Position numbers and translations under genes: made by a program | Shown: positions 8,709 through 18,492 of the stretch, piece after piece | Layout: every line of letters starts with the position of its first letter | Position numbering within the stretch: the first letter of the stretch is position 1 | Notes under the pieces: generated by a model | What the model saw: the letters and a program-made list of their open reading frames with translations, nothing else | Database searches by the model: none | What the model was told of the DNA's origin: nothing | Assembly (NCBI RefSeq): GCF_011040495.1 | Contig: NZ_CP049037.1 | Location: 1,984,001 to 2,048,000, forward strand | Length of the DNA stretch: 64,000 bases | Origin: Pseudohalocynthiibacter aestuariivivens | Lineage (GTDB): Bacteria; Pseudomonadota; Alphaproteobacteria; Rhodobacterales; Rhodobacteraceae | Reading direction: 5' to 3'

Positions 8709-11249
8709 GTGCAGCAAGCAGACTCGAATATCACGCTGATCACCTCAGATGCCCCAATTGCGGGCCACACCCACGGCGGCCGGGCAAAATGCCTGCAACG
8801 TCTTGTCCGGCTTGATCTGCCGGTGCCGCGCACCGTCGCGTTGTCATTCGACACGGTCCACCGCATCGCCGCCGGTAACATGCCGGACATGAACGCGCTG
8901 ATTGGCCAGCTAGGTGACAGCGCCCTGCTCTGCGTGCGCCCTTCCTCGGAAGACCCCGATTGGGGTGGGCCGCGTGCAATCCTCAATATCGGGATGACCG
9001 ACGCCGCCCGCGACGCGCTCGCCCCGCGGATCGGGGCCAAGGCCGCCGCCAAGCTATATTTGCGCTTCGTGCAATCCTACGCGATCCACGTGGCCCGACT
9101 GGATGCCGATACGCTCGACGATGTATCAGACGATCCAGAGGAAGGTCTGGCAGAGGCACTCGCGGCCTATGAGGACGAAACCGAAGAACAATTCCCCCAA
9201 GATCCCGCCGTGCAACTGGCCGAGGTCCTGCGGTCCATGGCCCGCGCGTGGGAAGGCACGACAGCGCGTCTGCTGCGTCAGGCCAAGGGCGCGCCTGCCG
9301 ATGCCGGGCTGGGTCTGGTGGTACAGGAGATGGTTATCGGGTTGGGACGAGGTGAATGTGGATCCGGCGTGTTGCAACTGGTGAACAGTCAGACCGGCCA
9401 GCGTCAGATGACCGGCCGCTATCTGAGCCAGAGTCAGGGCCGCGACGCGCTAAGCACAGGGGCCGATGCGCTATATCTGGAACGGGACCCGCGTGGGCCG
9501 TCGCTGGAAGAACTGGCACCAGAAGCGTTTGCCCAACTCAAGGATCACACCGCATTGATGCGCACCAAGTTGCGCGAGGAAATGCAGGCTGAATTCACCA
9601 TTGATAATGGCAAACTTTATCTGCTCGACGGGGTGCGTGTCGCCCGTAACGCCCGCGCGGCCGTCAGCATCGCCGTGGCGTTGGCCGAGGACGGCATTAT
9701 CCCTCGTGAAGAGGCGCTGATGCGGATTGAACCGCGCGCGTTGAACGAATTGCTGCACCGGCAGGTCGACCCCGACGCGCCGCGTGATCTGTTGGCCAGT
9801 GGTATCGCCGCCAGCCCCGGTGCCGCCACCGGGCATATTGTCTTTACCGCTACGGCTGCACAGGCCGCCGCCGCCCGTGGCGAGGCGTGCGTGCTGGTCC
9901 GGCGCGAAACCAGCAGCGAGGATATCCGAGGTATGCACGCCGCGGTTGCCGTCCTGACGGAACGTGGCGGCATGACCAGCCACGCGGCCGTGATCGGGCG
10001 CGGCATTGGCCTGCCTTGCGTCGTGGGCGCGTCCAAGCTGCGGTTTCAGATGGGTAAGCGAAAGCTGATCGCGCCAGATGGCCGAGTGCTGAGCGAAGGC
10101 GACGACGTCACCATCGACGGCACGAACGGACAGGTCCTGTTCGGCAAGGCACATCTGTTGGACGCGGGCATCGACGACAGCTTTCGGGTACTCATGGATT
10201 GGGCCGACGATGTGCGTGATCTGGCGGTACGTGCCAACGCCGACACACCTGCGGATGCGTTGGTCGCCCGCAATTTCAAGGCGCAGGGGATCGGCCTGTG
10301 CCGGACCGAACATATGTTCTTTGACGAGGCACGCATGACGGTCATGCGCGAAATGATCTTTGCCAACTCCAGCGCCGATCGCGCTGCGGCGCTGGATCTG
10401 CTGTTGCCGATGCAGCGCGCCGACTTTGCCGAACTATTCCGCATCATGCAGGGACAACCCGTCTGCATTCGTCTGTTCGACCCGCCCTTGCATGAATTCC
10501 TGCCCTCGGATCGGGCGGGGCACCGCGAACTGGCCGAGGCGCTGGACCTACCGTTGTCGGTCGTCACGCGCCGGGTCGAGGCGCTGAGCGAATACAATCC
10601 GATGCTTGGAATGCGCGGCGTGCGTCTGGGCATCACCGTCCCCGAGATTTACGACATGCAGACGCGCGCCATTTTCGAGGCGATGTTGGATGCCCGCGGC
10701 GAGGGTGACCCCATCGTGCCCGAGATCATGATCCCTCTCGTGTCTGCCAGCCGCGAGGTAGAGTTGGTCAAAACGCGCATTGACGCGATCGCGAACGCCG
10801 TTCGCAGCGAAACCGGTCAGGATTTCACTTATCGTCTCGGCGTGATGGTCGAAACGCCGCGCGCCGCGTTACGCGCGGCCGACATCGCGCCACAGGTGTC
10901 ATTCCTCAGCTTCGGCACCAACGACCTGACACAAATGACCTACGGACTCAGCCGCGACGACGCGGGCAGGTTCATGTCCGAATATGTTCAGCAAGGGGTC
11001 TACCCCGAGGACCCCTTCCATTCGCTCGACATTGATGGGGTGGGCGAACTGCTGCGAATCGGGGCCGAGCGTGGGCGCGGGGCCCGCACGGATCTGGTGC
11101 TGTCGATCTGCGGTGAGCACGGCGGAAACCCCGAATCGATTGCCTTCTGTCGGGCAGCGGGATTCGACTATGTATCGTGTTCTCCCTTCCGTGTTCCGGT
11201 GGCGCGACTAGCTGCCGCACAGCTCGCAGTACGGGACAAGATCGGGTAG
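8709..11249 (+). CDS. Pyruvate phosphate dikinase-like / PEP-utilising enzyme
   Basis: An 846-residue protein from a GTG at 8709, preceded by AGAAAGG seven bases upstream; an earlier ATG at 8622 is rejected because it would translate across the palindromic repeat region. Layout follows PPDK: an ATP-grasp N-terminal region, a phosphohistidine swivel domain with GGMTSHAAVIGRGIGLPCV (phospho-His near residue 425), and a PEP/pyruvate TIM barrel ending in ICGEHGGNPESI with the catalytic Cys near 801. The swivel and barrel motifs are intact. The N-terminal domain is shorter and divergent from PPDK (GGRAKCL in place of GGKGANL). It may interconvert pyruvate and PEP or phosphorylate something else. 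It lies directly downstream of glyS. Confidence 0.8.
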   Translation: MQQADSNITLITSDAPIAGHTHGGRAKCLQRLVRLDLPVPRTVALSFDTVHRIAAGNMPDMNALIGQLGDSALLCVRPSSEDPDWGGPRAILNIGMTDAARDALAPRIGAKAAAKLYLRFVQSYAIHVARLDADTLDDVSDDPEEGLAEALAAYEDETEEQFPQDPAVQLAEVLRSMARAWEGTTARLLRQAKGAPADAGLGLVVQEMVIGLGRGECGSGVLQLVNSQTGQRQMTGRYLSQSQGRDALSTGADALYLERDPRGPSLEELAPEAFAQLKDHTALMRTKLREEMQAEFTIDNGKLYLLDGVRVARNARAAVSIAVALAEDGIIPREEALMRIEPRALNELLHRQVDPDAPRDLLASGIAASPGAATGHIVFTATAAQAAAARGEACVLVRRETSSEDIRGMHAAVAVLTERGGMTSHAAVIGRGIGLPCVVGASKLRFQMGKRKLIAPDGRVLSEGDDVTIDGTNGQVLFGKAHLLDAGIDDSFRVLMDWADDVRDLAVRANADTPADALVARNFKAQGIGLCRTEHMFFDEARMTVMREMIFANSSADRAAALDLLLPMQRADFAELFRIMQGQPVCIRLFDPPLHEFLPSDRAGHRELAEALDLPLSVVTRRVEALSEYNPMLGMRGVRLGITVPEIYDMQTRAIFEAMLDARGEGDPIVPEIMIPLVSASREVELVKTRIDAIANAVRSETGQDFTYRLGVMVETPRAALRAADIAPQVSFLSFGTNDLTQMTYGLSRDDAGRFMSEYVQQGVYPEDPFHSLDIDGVGELLRIGAERGRGARTDLVLSICGEHGGNPESIAFCRAAGFDYVSCSPFRVPVARLAAAQLAVRDKIG

Positions 11250-11425
11250 GCACCGCAGAAATATCCCACCAGATGAGGTGGTTCAACGGTTGAAGGCATC
11301 CGTCGCCAAAGCCCGGAAACACGGCTCGGGCCGGTGACAAAAGGCGCTAGACTGGACGATTTGAGCCAAATTCGCTACATCGCCTGAAGGCTGGGGGGCT
11401 GCTCCCTCGTTGCTCACAAGGATAA

Positions 11426-12037
11426 ATGATGTTTCGGATCGCATTAATCGTTCTGCTGGCATGGGTCAGCATGGCCGCTGCTGACACGCCGGTAAAGAAG
11501 CTTCTGGGACAAGAGCGCCGCGCGCTTAACGCGATGTCAGAGGCCAAGCTGGCCAGTTATCTGAAAACGCCGGGCGGCAAATTTGCCTATTCCCGTGACT
11601 GGATCGACGCGCAAAAACCTGTAAAGGGCAATGCCGAATGGCGCTGTCTGTCTGAGGCGCTATACTTCGAGGCCCGCGGCGAGAGCGTCAAAGGCCAGTT
11701 CGCGGTTGCCGAGGTCATTTTAAACCGCGTTGATAGCCCCAACTATCCGAACACGATCTGCGGCGTGATCAAGCAGGGCACCGGGCGAAAATTCCAATGC
11801 CAGTTCACCTATACCTGCGATGGTCACAAGGAAGTCATTGCCGAACCGCGCGCATTCGAGCGGGTGGGCAAGATCGCGAAAATTATGACCAAAGCTGACG
11901 AACGTCCGCTTACCAAAGGTGCTACGCACTATCATACCCGTGCCGTTAGCCCACGCTGGTCACGCGTCTTCGCTCGCACCGCGACCATCGGCGTGCACCA
12001 TTTCTACCGCCAGCCACAGCGCGTGTCGCTTAACTAA
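11426..12037 (+). CDS. Exported cell wall hydrolase, SleB-like
   Basis: A 203-residue protein with a signal peptide ([19 protein letters not shown], cut before DT). The C-terminal domain (about 75-200) has the SleB/hydrolase_2 features: [16 protein letters not shown] with the catalytic Glu, [26 protein letters not shown], and [11 protein letters not shown]. Such proteins cut peptidoglycan and in vegetative bacteria help remodel the wall. AAGGATAA precedes the start. Cys residues are placed to form disulfides, in keeping with a periplasmic site. Probably monocistronic, with a GC hairpin downstream. Confidence 0.85.
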   Translation: MMFRIALIVLLAWVSMAAADTPVKKLLGQERRALNAMSEAKLASYLKTPGGKFAYSRDWIDAQKPVKGNAEWRCLSEALYFEARGESVKGQFAVAEVILNRVDSPNYPNTICGVIKQGTGRKFQCQFTYTCDGHKEVIAEPRAFERVGKIAKIMTKADERPLTKGATHYHTRAVSPRWSRVFARTATIGVHHFYRQPQRVSLN

Positions 12038-12091
12038 GGCCGACACGTCGGTCTTGTGGCTTGTTTGTACCGCCCCATCAGGCATGCTAAG

Positions 12092-12108
12092 CGCGCGCCG
12101 GGCGCGCG
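12092..12108 (+). terminator. GC-rich hairpin after the SleB-like gene
   Basis: Perfect 7-bp stem CGCGCGC / GCGCGCG with a CGG loop, then TTTGCG. The T-run is short, so termination may be weak or factor-dependent. Confidence 0.45.
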
Positions 12109-12141
12109 TTTGCGTCCCGACCTGATTTGCGGAGCGAAGCA

Positions 12142-13074
12142 ATGACCACGGAAATTCAACTGGCGTTTGCGCACCCTGAAGCACGGGCAGACGCCACCGC
12201 ACCTGATGGTCCGCTAGACCGTATTTCGCTGCGTGATCATATCGTCGAAGTAGAGATCGGAGCGTTTCAGGCTGAACGCGGCAATACGCAACGCATTTGC
12301 TTTAACGTTGTGGTCGAGGTGCGGCCCATCACCGCCCCGCTGGATGATGATGTTGATCGTATTCTGAGCTACGATCGCGTGACCGAGGCCATCGCCACCG
12401 AATTGGCCGATGAGCGTCTGAACCTGTTGGAAACGCTCGCAGAACGCATTGCAGAACGCATCCTGCAAGAACCACAGGCAGTGCGCACCTTTGTGCGGAT
12501 CGAGAAACTGGATCGCGGGCCCGGCGCTCTGGGGGTCGAGATCGTGCGTTCTGTCGATGACCACGAAACCAAGCCCGTTGCTGCGCACGCCGGAATGCGT
12601 CCGCATCCGCATGTAGTCTACCTCGCCAATGCTGCCATCGCCTCATCAAACCTGCGATGCTGGCTCGATCAACTTGAACAGCGGGCAGAGCCGATCGTGC
12701 TTTGCGTTGGGTGTGCAGATCTGGACACACCCCAAACCGGGCACCGCATGACTCAGCGCCGGGTCGATCTTCTGGCCATTGAACAGAATGCTTGGGTTCT
12801 GGCGGGCTGTGATGATCGCTGCGTGGTGGTAGAAACCAAAACCGAGCTGGACTGGGCAATGAAGAACGGCCAGATCAGCGTTTGGGCCCCCGCAAAGATC
12901 GTGCTCGACGCCGTTGACGCCCCCGGCGTCGGCCCAGATGATCCGGTGGCGTTGGCTGCATGGTTCGCCGGGCAGCTGAATGCGTCGGATCTGTTGGTGA
13001 TCGGCGAGGTAAAGCCCAAAACCTCGGCAGCCGTGCCTGTATTGGTGCAGGATATCGCGCAGCCTGACCTATGA
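12142..13074 (+). CDS. folB: Dihydroneopterin aldolase (FolB) fused to a kinase-like half
   Basis: A 310-residue protein starting at ATG 12142 with GGAG eight bases upstream. Residues about 20-140 are a FolB domain (DRISLRDHIVEVEIGAFQAER, then LSYDRVTEAI, then LLETLAERIAERIL with the conserved Glu and Tyr region); it converts dihydroneopterin in folate synthesis. A normal FolB is about 120 residues. The remaining 170 residues resemble a degraded amino-acid-kinase fold (VVYLANAAIAS, then HRMTQRRVDLLAIEQN, then DPVALAAWFAGQLNASDLLVI), lacking the glycine-rich KxGGS loop. Stop and folP start overlap as ATGA, so the two genes are translationally coupled. Confidence 0.85.
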   Translation: MTTEIQLAFAHPEARADATAPDGPLDRISLRDHIVEVEIGAFQAERGNTQRICFNVVVEVRPITAPLDDDVDRILSYDRVTEAIATELADERLNLLETLAERIAERILQEPQAVRTFVRIEKLDRGPGALGVEIVRSVDDHETKPVAAHAGMRPHPHVVYLANAAIASSNLRCWLDQLEQRAEPIVLCVGCADLDTPQTGHRMTQRRVDLLAIEQNAWVLAGCDDRCVVVETKTELDWAMKNGQISVWAPAKIVLDAVDAPGVGPDDPVALAAWFAGQLNASDLLVIGEVKPKTSAAVPVLVQDIAQPDL

Positions 13075-14084
13075 CTAATATGTATTATCGGCCAATCCCG
13101 CGTACCGACCATGTACGGACCACAGGCGCACTGACGCTGGCGGGAGGCTGGACGTGGTTCGACACCGTCGAGGAAACTCAACGCGGCGGTACCTCGCGGC
13201 TGATCTCTGCTGCGGAACTGCCCGATGACCTACGCCAGCGCCTGACGTCACCCCGCGCGCCGATCGCAACGCTTGACTTTGCCACGCCAAAGTTGATGGG
13301 CATTCTGAACGTCACGCCGGACAGCTTCTCCGATGGTGGCGCGCATAACACATTCGCAGACGCGGTGAATCGCGCCCGAGCAATGGTTGCCGAAGGGGCA
13401 CACATTATCGACGTTGGTGGCGAGTCCACGCGCCCAGGTGCAGCAGACGTGACCGAGGCTGAGGAAATCGCCCGCACAGCGCCGGTGATCGCTGCAATGC
13501 GTGCTGCGATGGATGTGCCAATCTCCATCGACACGCGAAAGACAGCCGTTGCGCAGGCAGCAACCGACGCAGGGGCGACGTTGGTAAACGACGTGGCTGG
13601 ATTCCGTTTTGACCCTGCGCTTGCGCCTTTTTGCGTCGCATCCCGCCTGCCCGTCTGTGTGATGCACGCGCAGGGTGATCCCGCGACGATGCAAAAAAAC
13701 CCGCGCTACGATCATGTCGCGCTGGATGTTTATGACTTTCTGGCCGAGCGTGTCTCGGCGCTCACCGCACTTGGCATTCCGCGTGCACAGATCATCGTCG
13801 ATCCCGGTATCGGGTTTGGCAAAACGCAGGCACATAACTTGACCCTGATGCAGAATCTCAGCCTCTTTCACGGGCTGGGTTGTCCGATCCTGCTGGGCGC
13901 ATCGCGCAAGCGGTTCATCGGCGATATCGGTGGCACACCAGAGGCGGGCGCACGTATGCCCGGATCAGTGGCCGTGGCATTGGCCGGCATTGCCCAAGGC
14001 GCACAAGTGTTGCGAGTGCATGACGTCGACGCGACCCGTGCCGCCTTGGCGTTGTGGCGCGCGGTCACAGGCAGCGGGGGCTAG
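13071..14084 (+). CDS. folP: Dihydropteroate synthase
   Basis: A 337-residue TIM-barrel enzyme joining dihydropterin pyrophosphate to p-aminobenzoate. Clear motifs: MGILNVTPDSFSDGG, IDVGGESTRPG, ISIDTRK, LVNDVAGFRFD, GIGFGKT, and LLGASRKRFIG. The first 60 residues or so form an extension before the barrel, making it longer than the 280 residues of E. coli FolP. It overlaps folB by four bases. This pair supplies two consecutive parts of folate synthesis. Confidence 0.95.
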   Translation: MTNMYYRPIPRTDHVRTTGALTLAGGWTWFDTVEETQRGGTSRLISAAELPDDLRQRLTSPRAPIATLDFATPKLMGILNVTPDSFSDGGAHNTFADAVNRARAMVAEGAHIIDVGGESTRPGAADVTEAEEIARTAPVIAAMRAAMDVPISIDTRKTAVAQAATDAGATLVNDVAGFRFDPALAPFCVASRLPVCVMHAQGDPATMQKNPRYDHVALDVYDFLAERVSALTALGIPRAQIIVDPGIGFGKTQAHNLTLMQNLSLFHGLGCPILLGASRKRFIGDIGGTPEAGARMPGSVAVALAGIAQGAQVLRVHDVDATRAALALWRAVTGSGG

Positions 14085-14102
14085 ATTTCTAGACGAAAAA
14101 TC

Positions 14103-15047
14103 TCAGCCGCGCCCGTTTCGACCGGCGAAGAGACGCCGCAGCGCCCCGGCCTGACTAAGTGCCACACCCGACAAGATCAGGATTAGCGCCCAAAGTAGGC
14201 CAGCCGGCAGGGCCTCTCCCAGAAATACGATCCCGAAAACCACCGACCAGACCGGCACCTGATAGTTCACCAAGCTCATAAAGACCGGGCCCGCGTCGCG
14301 GATTACCTGCACCAACAACAGCTGGGCAATGCCGGTCGGAAAAATACCGAGATAGAGCAATGCCAGCACCGCCATACCCGGCATGTCCTGCGGAATATCC
14401 TCCATCCACAGCGCATAGGGCGTGAATGTCAGCGCCGCGATGCTGAGGGCTGCAGCCGACAGCGACAGCATGTCCACCGCCGGACAGAGCCGGGTGACGA
14501 TCGTTCCGATCGCATAGCAACTTGCAGCACCCACACAGGCAATCCGGGCGAGCGCCTCGAGGTCCGCACCTGTCGCGGCAAAGGCGGCGGGACCAATCAG
14601 CACCATCACGCCCACTGTGCCAATAAGAAAACCAATGGTGCGGCGCAGACTCATCTGCTCTCCGGGGACGAAGACATGCGCAAGCGGAAGAACGAACAGT
14701 GGCACAACCGCCATGCAGACCCCCGCAAAACCCGACGCAACGTGTTGCTGGCCCCAGCTGAGAAAGAAGAACGGCACCGAGTTGGAAAAAAGCCCCATGA
14801 GGGCCGCACATATCCAGATTGTGCCTGCCCCTGCACCGCTGGTACGCGGCAATCCAACCCCACGGGCATAGGCAAGGATAAGCACGAACACCGCCCCCAG
14901 TGAAATACGTGTCGCAACCAACAGCAGCGGACCAATCCCCGTGAGTGCCACGCTGATGAACATAAAGGATGCGCCCCAGATCACCCCCAGAATGGCGAGC
15001 TTGAGCCAGTTGATTGGCCGGATCACGGCGGCTGGTGGTGGCGTCAT
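14103..15047 (-). CDS. EamA/DMT-family permease
   Basis: A 314-residue protein with about ten membrane segments in two EamA halves (first about 14-150, starting LAILGVIWGASFMFISVA; second from about 165). Start chosen at 15047 because GGGAG lies seven bases upstream; ATGs at 15077 and 15137 lack a comparable site. Members export metabolites or import small compounds; the substrate is unknown. It lies tail to tail with folP, 18 bases apart. Confidence 0.82.
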   Translation of the reverse strand: MTPPPAAVIRPINWLKLAILGVIWGASFMFISVALTGIGPLLLVATRISLGAVFVLILAYARGVGLPRTSGAGAGTIWICAALMGLFSNSVPFFFLSWGQQHVASGFAGVCMAVVPLFVLPLAHVFVPGEQMSLRRTIGFLIGTVGVMVLIGPAAFAATGADLEALARIACVGAASCYAIGTIVTRLCPAVDMLSLSAAALSIAALTFTPYALWMEDIPQDMPGMAVLALLYLGIFPTGIAQLLLVQVIRDAGPVFMSLVNYQVPVWSVVFGIVFLGEALPAGLLWALILILSGVALSQAGALRRLFAGRNGRG

Positions 15048-15153
15048 CAGAGGACTCCCATCATTGGTCTGCGACATGACAGACCCCAAAAAGTGCCAAA
15101 GCCCGGCGACCCCTATCGGGCACCGGGCCTTGGTCATTTCGCTTTCATGTGGC

Positions 15154-16248
<1,095 letters not shown>

Positions 16249-16253
16249 TTAAT

Positions 16254-16280
16254 TTGCTGTATGTTTTGAGTATTTATAAT
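16254..16280 (+). promoter_or_regulatory. Candidate promoter for the two Lrp genes
   Basis: A consensus -10 TATAAT (16275-16280) with TTGCTG at 16254-16259 (15-base spacer; TTTGCT gives 16). It is 26 bases before the ATG at 16307. Confidence 0.45.
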
Positions 16281-16306
16281 CAAAATCATGGATTAATGAG
16301 TAAATC

Positions 16307-16762
16307 ATGCTCGACGATATGGACCGACGCATATTGCGGCACTACCAGCACGACCCCGCACTTGGGCCTGCCGAACTGGCGGAACGCGCCGGTGTGACAG
16401 CGGCAACCTGTGCGCGGCGTCTTGAGCGGATGCAGGCGTCAGGGATCATCCGCGGCAACCGCGCGGTGGTAGATTGGCGGGCTTTGGGGTACGAGGTTGA
16501 GGTATCTCTGCGGGTCACGCTGGACAAGACGCAGGCGCGCGCCTTTAATGAGTTCATGGCGGCAGCACGCGATGTGCCGGAAGTTGTGGAATTGCAGAGC
16601 TTTTTAGGGCGGGTCGATATTCGTCTGTCGGTGATTGCACGTGATATGGGCCATTACCAACAAATCTACCGCCAAAACATCCTGACCCTGCCGCATATCG
16701 CCGATATCGAGGCGTTGATGCATGTGGCCCGGATAAAATCGGACGAGGTGCTGCCACTGTGA
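16307..16762 (+). CDS. Lrp/AsnC-family transcription regulator (first of pair)
   Basis: A 151-residue protein: N-terminal winged helix-turn-helix (about 1-60, MLDDMDRRILRHYQHDP, then AGVTAATCARRLERM) and C-terminal RAM ligand-binding domain (about 70-145). It is divergent from ilvC, which suggests control of branched-chain amino acid synthesis in response to an amino acid. It overlaps the next Lrp gene by four bases (GTGA). No strong ribosome site is seen before the ATG. Confidence 0.88.
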   Translation: MLDDMDRRILRHYQHDPALGPAELAERAGVTAATCARRLERMQASGIIRGNRAVVDWRALGYEVEVSLRVTLDKTQARAFNEFMAAARDVPEVVELQSFLGRVDIRLSVIARDMGHYQQIYRQNILTLPHIADIEALMHVARIKSDEVLPL

Positions 16763-17217
16763 TCGAATTAGACACGGTAGATCGACGCATCCTGCGCGCC
16801 TTGGTCGAGGATGCCACGCAAAGCGCCAGCGCATTGGGGCGGACGCTGGGTCTGTCACAGCCTGCGACATGGCGTCGAATCAAGCGGTTGCGCCAATCAG
16901 GCGCGATCGCCGGGCAGCGGCTGGAACTCGATCACGAGCGTCTGGGATTTGGCGTAACCGTTTTTCTGGGCGTCAAACTGGCAACCAAAGGACGCGTCAG
17001 CCTCGATGATTTCGAGCGCGCCGTCTCGGCCATCCCCGAGGTGCAGACAGTGGAACATATCCTTGGCCTTTATGACTATCGTCTGCGCGTCGTCGCCCGC
17101 GACATCGCCGATTTTGAACGGGTGCTGCGGCGACGGATCATGGCACTACCCGGCGTTGGTGATGTCGAAGCCAATGTATTACTGAGCGAAGAGCGGCGGC
17201 CCGGCCCGATTGGCTGA
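16759..17217 (+). CDS. Lrp/AsnC-family transcription regulator (second of pair)
   Basis: A 152-residue protein starting at a GTG that overlaps the previous stop (GTGA), so it is translationally coupled. N-terminal HTH (VDRRILRALVEDATQ, then LGLSQPATWRRIKRL) and a RAM domain (about 65-145). The two paralogues are clearly different in sequence and may form mixed oligomers. Part of the same ilvC-linked regulatory unit. Confidence 0.88.
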   Translation: MIELDTVDRRILRALVEDATQSASALGRTLGLSQPATWRRIKRLRQSGAIAGQRLELDHERLGFGVTVFLGVKLATKGRVSLDDFERAVSAIPEVQTVEHILGLYDYRLRVVARDIADFERVLRRRIMALPGVGDVEANVLLSEERRPGPIG

Positions 17218-17316
17218 TCCAAAAGGCGACGCCGATTATGACAGCACAATGAATCCTTTGCCTATTGCCGCCGGGCGCGCTAGCACCGACGCAACACAGA
17301 TATTGGAGACATGCCC

Positions 17317-18444
17317 ATGACCGCCCTTCTTGATACAGTCGATCCCGATGGCCTGCTGGAATACTCGGTGGTTTTCACCGACCGTTCGCTGAACCACATG
17401 TCGGCCAGCTTTCAACAAGTCATGCGTGACATCTCTGGCATGCTGAAAGAGGTCTACAATGCTGATTCCGTGGCGCTGGTGCCCGGTGGCGGCAGCTATG
17501 CGATGGAAGCGGTCGCCCGTCAATTCGGTGCGGATGCCCATGCGCTGATCGTGCGTAACGGCTGGTTCTCCTATCGCTGGACACAGATTTTTGACGCAGG
17601 CAAATTCACGTCGGAAGAAACCGTGTGCATGGCGCGTCAGACCGGCAACGGCACAACCGCGCCCTTCGCCCCTGCCCCGATTGAAGAGGTCACGGCCAAA
17701 ATTCGTGAGGCGCGCCCCGACGTGGTTTTTGCCCCGCATGTCGAAACGTCGGCAGGTCTGATCCTGCCCGACGATTATGTGACAGCACTGGCTGCAGCGG
17801 CGCATGAAGTCGGCGCCCTGATGGTCCTGGATTGCATCGCGTCGGGCTGTGCGTGGATCGACATGCAGGCAACCGGCGTTGATGTCCTGATCTCGGCCCC
17901 GCAAAAGGGCTGGTCAGCTTCGCCCTCGGCGGGGCTGGTCATGCTGTCGGCCCGCGCGGTCGAACGGATGGAGGCCACCACATCGAACAGTTTCGCGATT
18001 GATCTGAAAAAATGGCACCAGATCATGGCGGCCTATGAAAATGGCGGACATGCCTATCATGCCACGATGCCCACCGATGCGCTGCGGGCTTTTCGCGACA
18101 CGATGTTGGAAACGAAAGAATATGGGTTCAAGCGGTTGCGCGAGGCGCAATGGGCGTTGGGCGACGGCGTGCGCGCCATGCTGGCCGATAAGGGGATGAC
18201 ATCCGTTGCCGCCGACGGGTTCGGCGCGCCGGGCGTTGTCGTCACCTACACCCAAGACCCCGACATCCAGAACGGCAAGAAATTTGCCGCCCAAGGAATG
18301 CAGATCGCCGCAGGAGTTCCTCTACAATGTGACGAGCCGGAAGGCTTTCGCACGTTCCGGCTGGGCCTCTTTGGCCTTGATAAACTTTATGATGTGCCCG
18401 CGGCCCAAGCCCGCCTCAAATCCGTGCTCGACAAAGTGCTCTGA
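17317..18444 (+). CDS. Class V aminotransferase (serine/alanine-glyoxylate type)
   Basis: A 375-residue PLP enzyme. ATG 17317 is preferred over ATG 17311 because GGAG (17305-17308) is eight bases away. Motifs: VALVPGGGSYAMEAVARQF (cofactor phosphate region), FAPHVETSAG, the Asp in MVLDCIASGCAW, and the Schiff-base Lys in ISAPQKGWSASPSAG. The family includes alanine/serine-glyoxylate aminotransferases; the exact amino donor cannot be read from the sequence. It ends at a bidirectional terminator shared with ubiH. Confidence 0.85.
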   Translation: MTALLDTVDPDGLLEYSVVFTDRSLNHMSASFQQVMRDISGMLKEVYNADSVALVPGGGSYAMEAVARQFGADAHALIVRNGWFSYRWTQIFDAGKFTSEETVCMARQTGNGTTAPFAPAPIEEVTAKIREARPDVVFAPHVETSAGLILPDDYVTALAAAAHEVGALMVLDCIASGCAWIDMQATGVDVLISAPQKGWSASPSAGLVMLSARAVERMEATTSNSFAIDLKKWHQIMAAYENGGHAYHATMPTDALRAFRDTMLETKEYGFKRLREAQWALGDGVRAMLADKGMTSVAADGFGAPGVVVTYTQDPDIQNGKKFAAQGMQIAAGVPLQCDEPEGFRTFRLGLFGLDKLYDVPAAQARLKSVLDKVL

Positions 18445-18453
18445 TCCGCCGCT

Positions 18454-18492
18454 CTGACGTCCCTTGTTGGTGAACCCGACAAGGGGCGTCAG
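18454..18492. terminator. Bidirectional terminator between convergent genes
   Basis: 14-base arms CTGACGTCCCTTGT (18454-18467) and ACAAGGGGCGTCAG (18479-18492) pair with one mismatch across an 11-base loop. The right arm overlaps the last codon of the UbiH-type gene. Confidence 0.6.
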
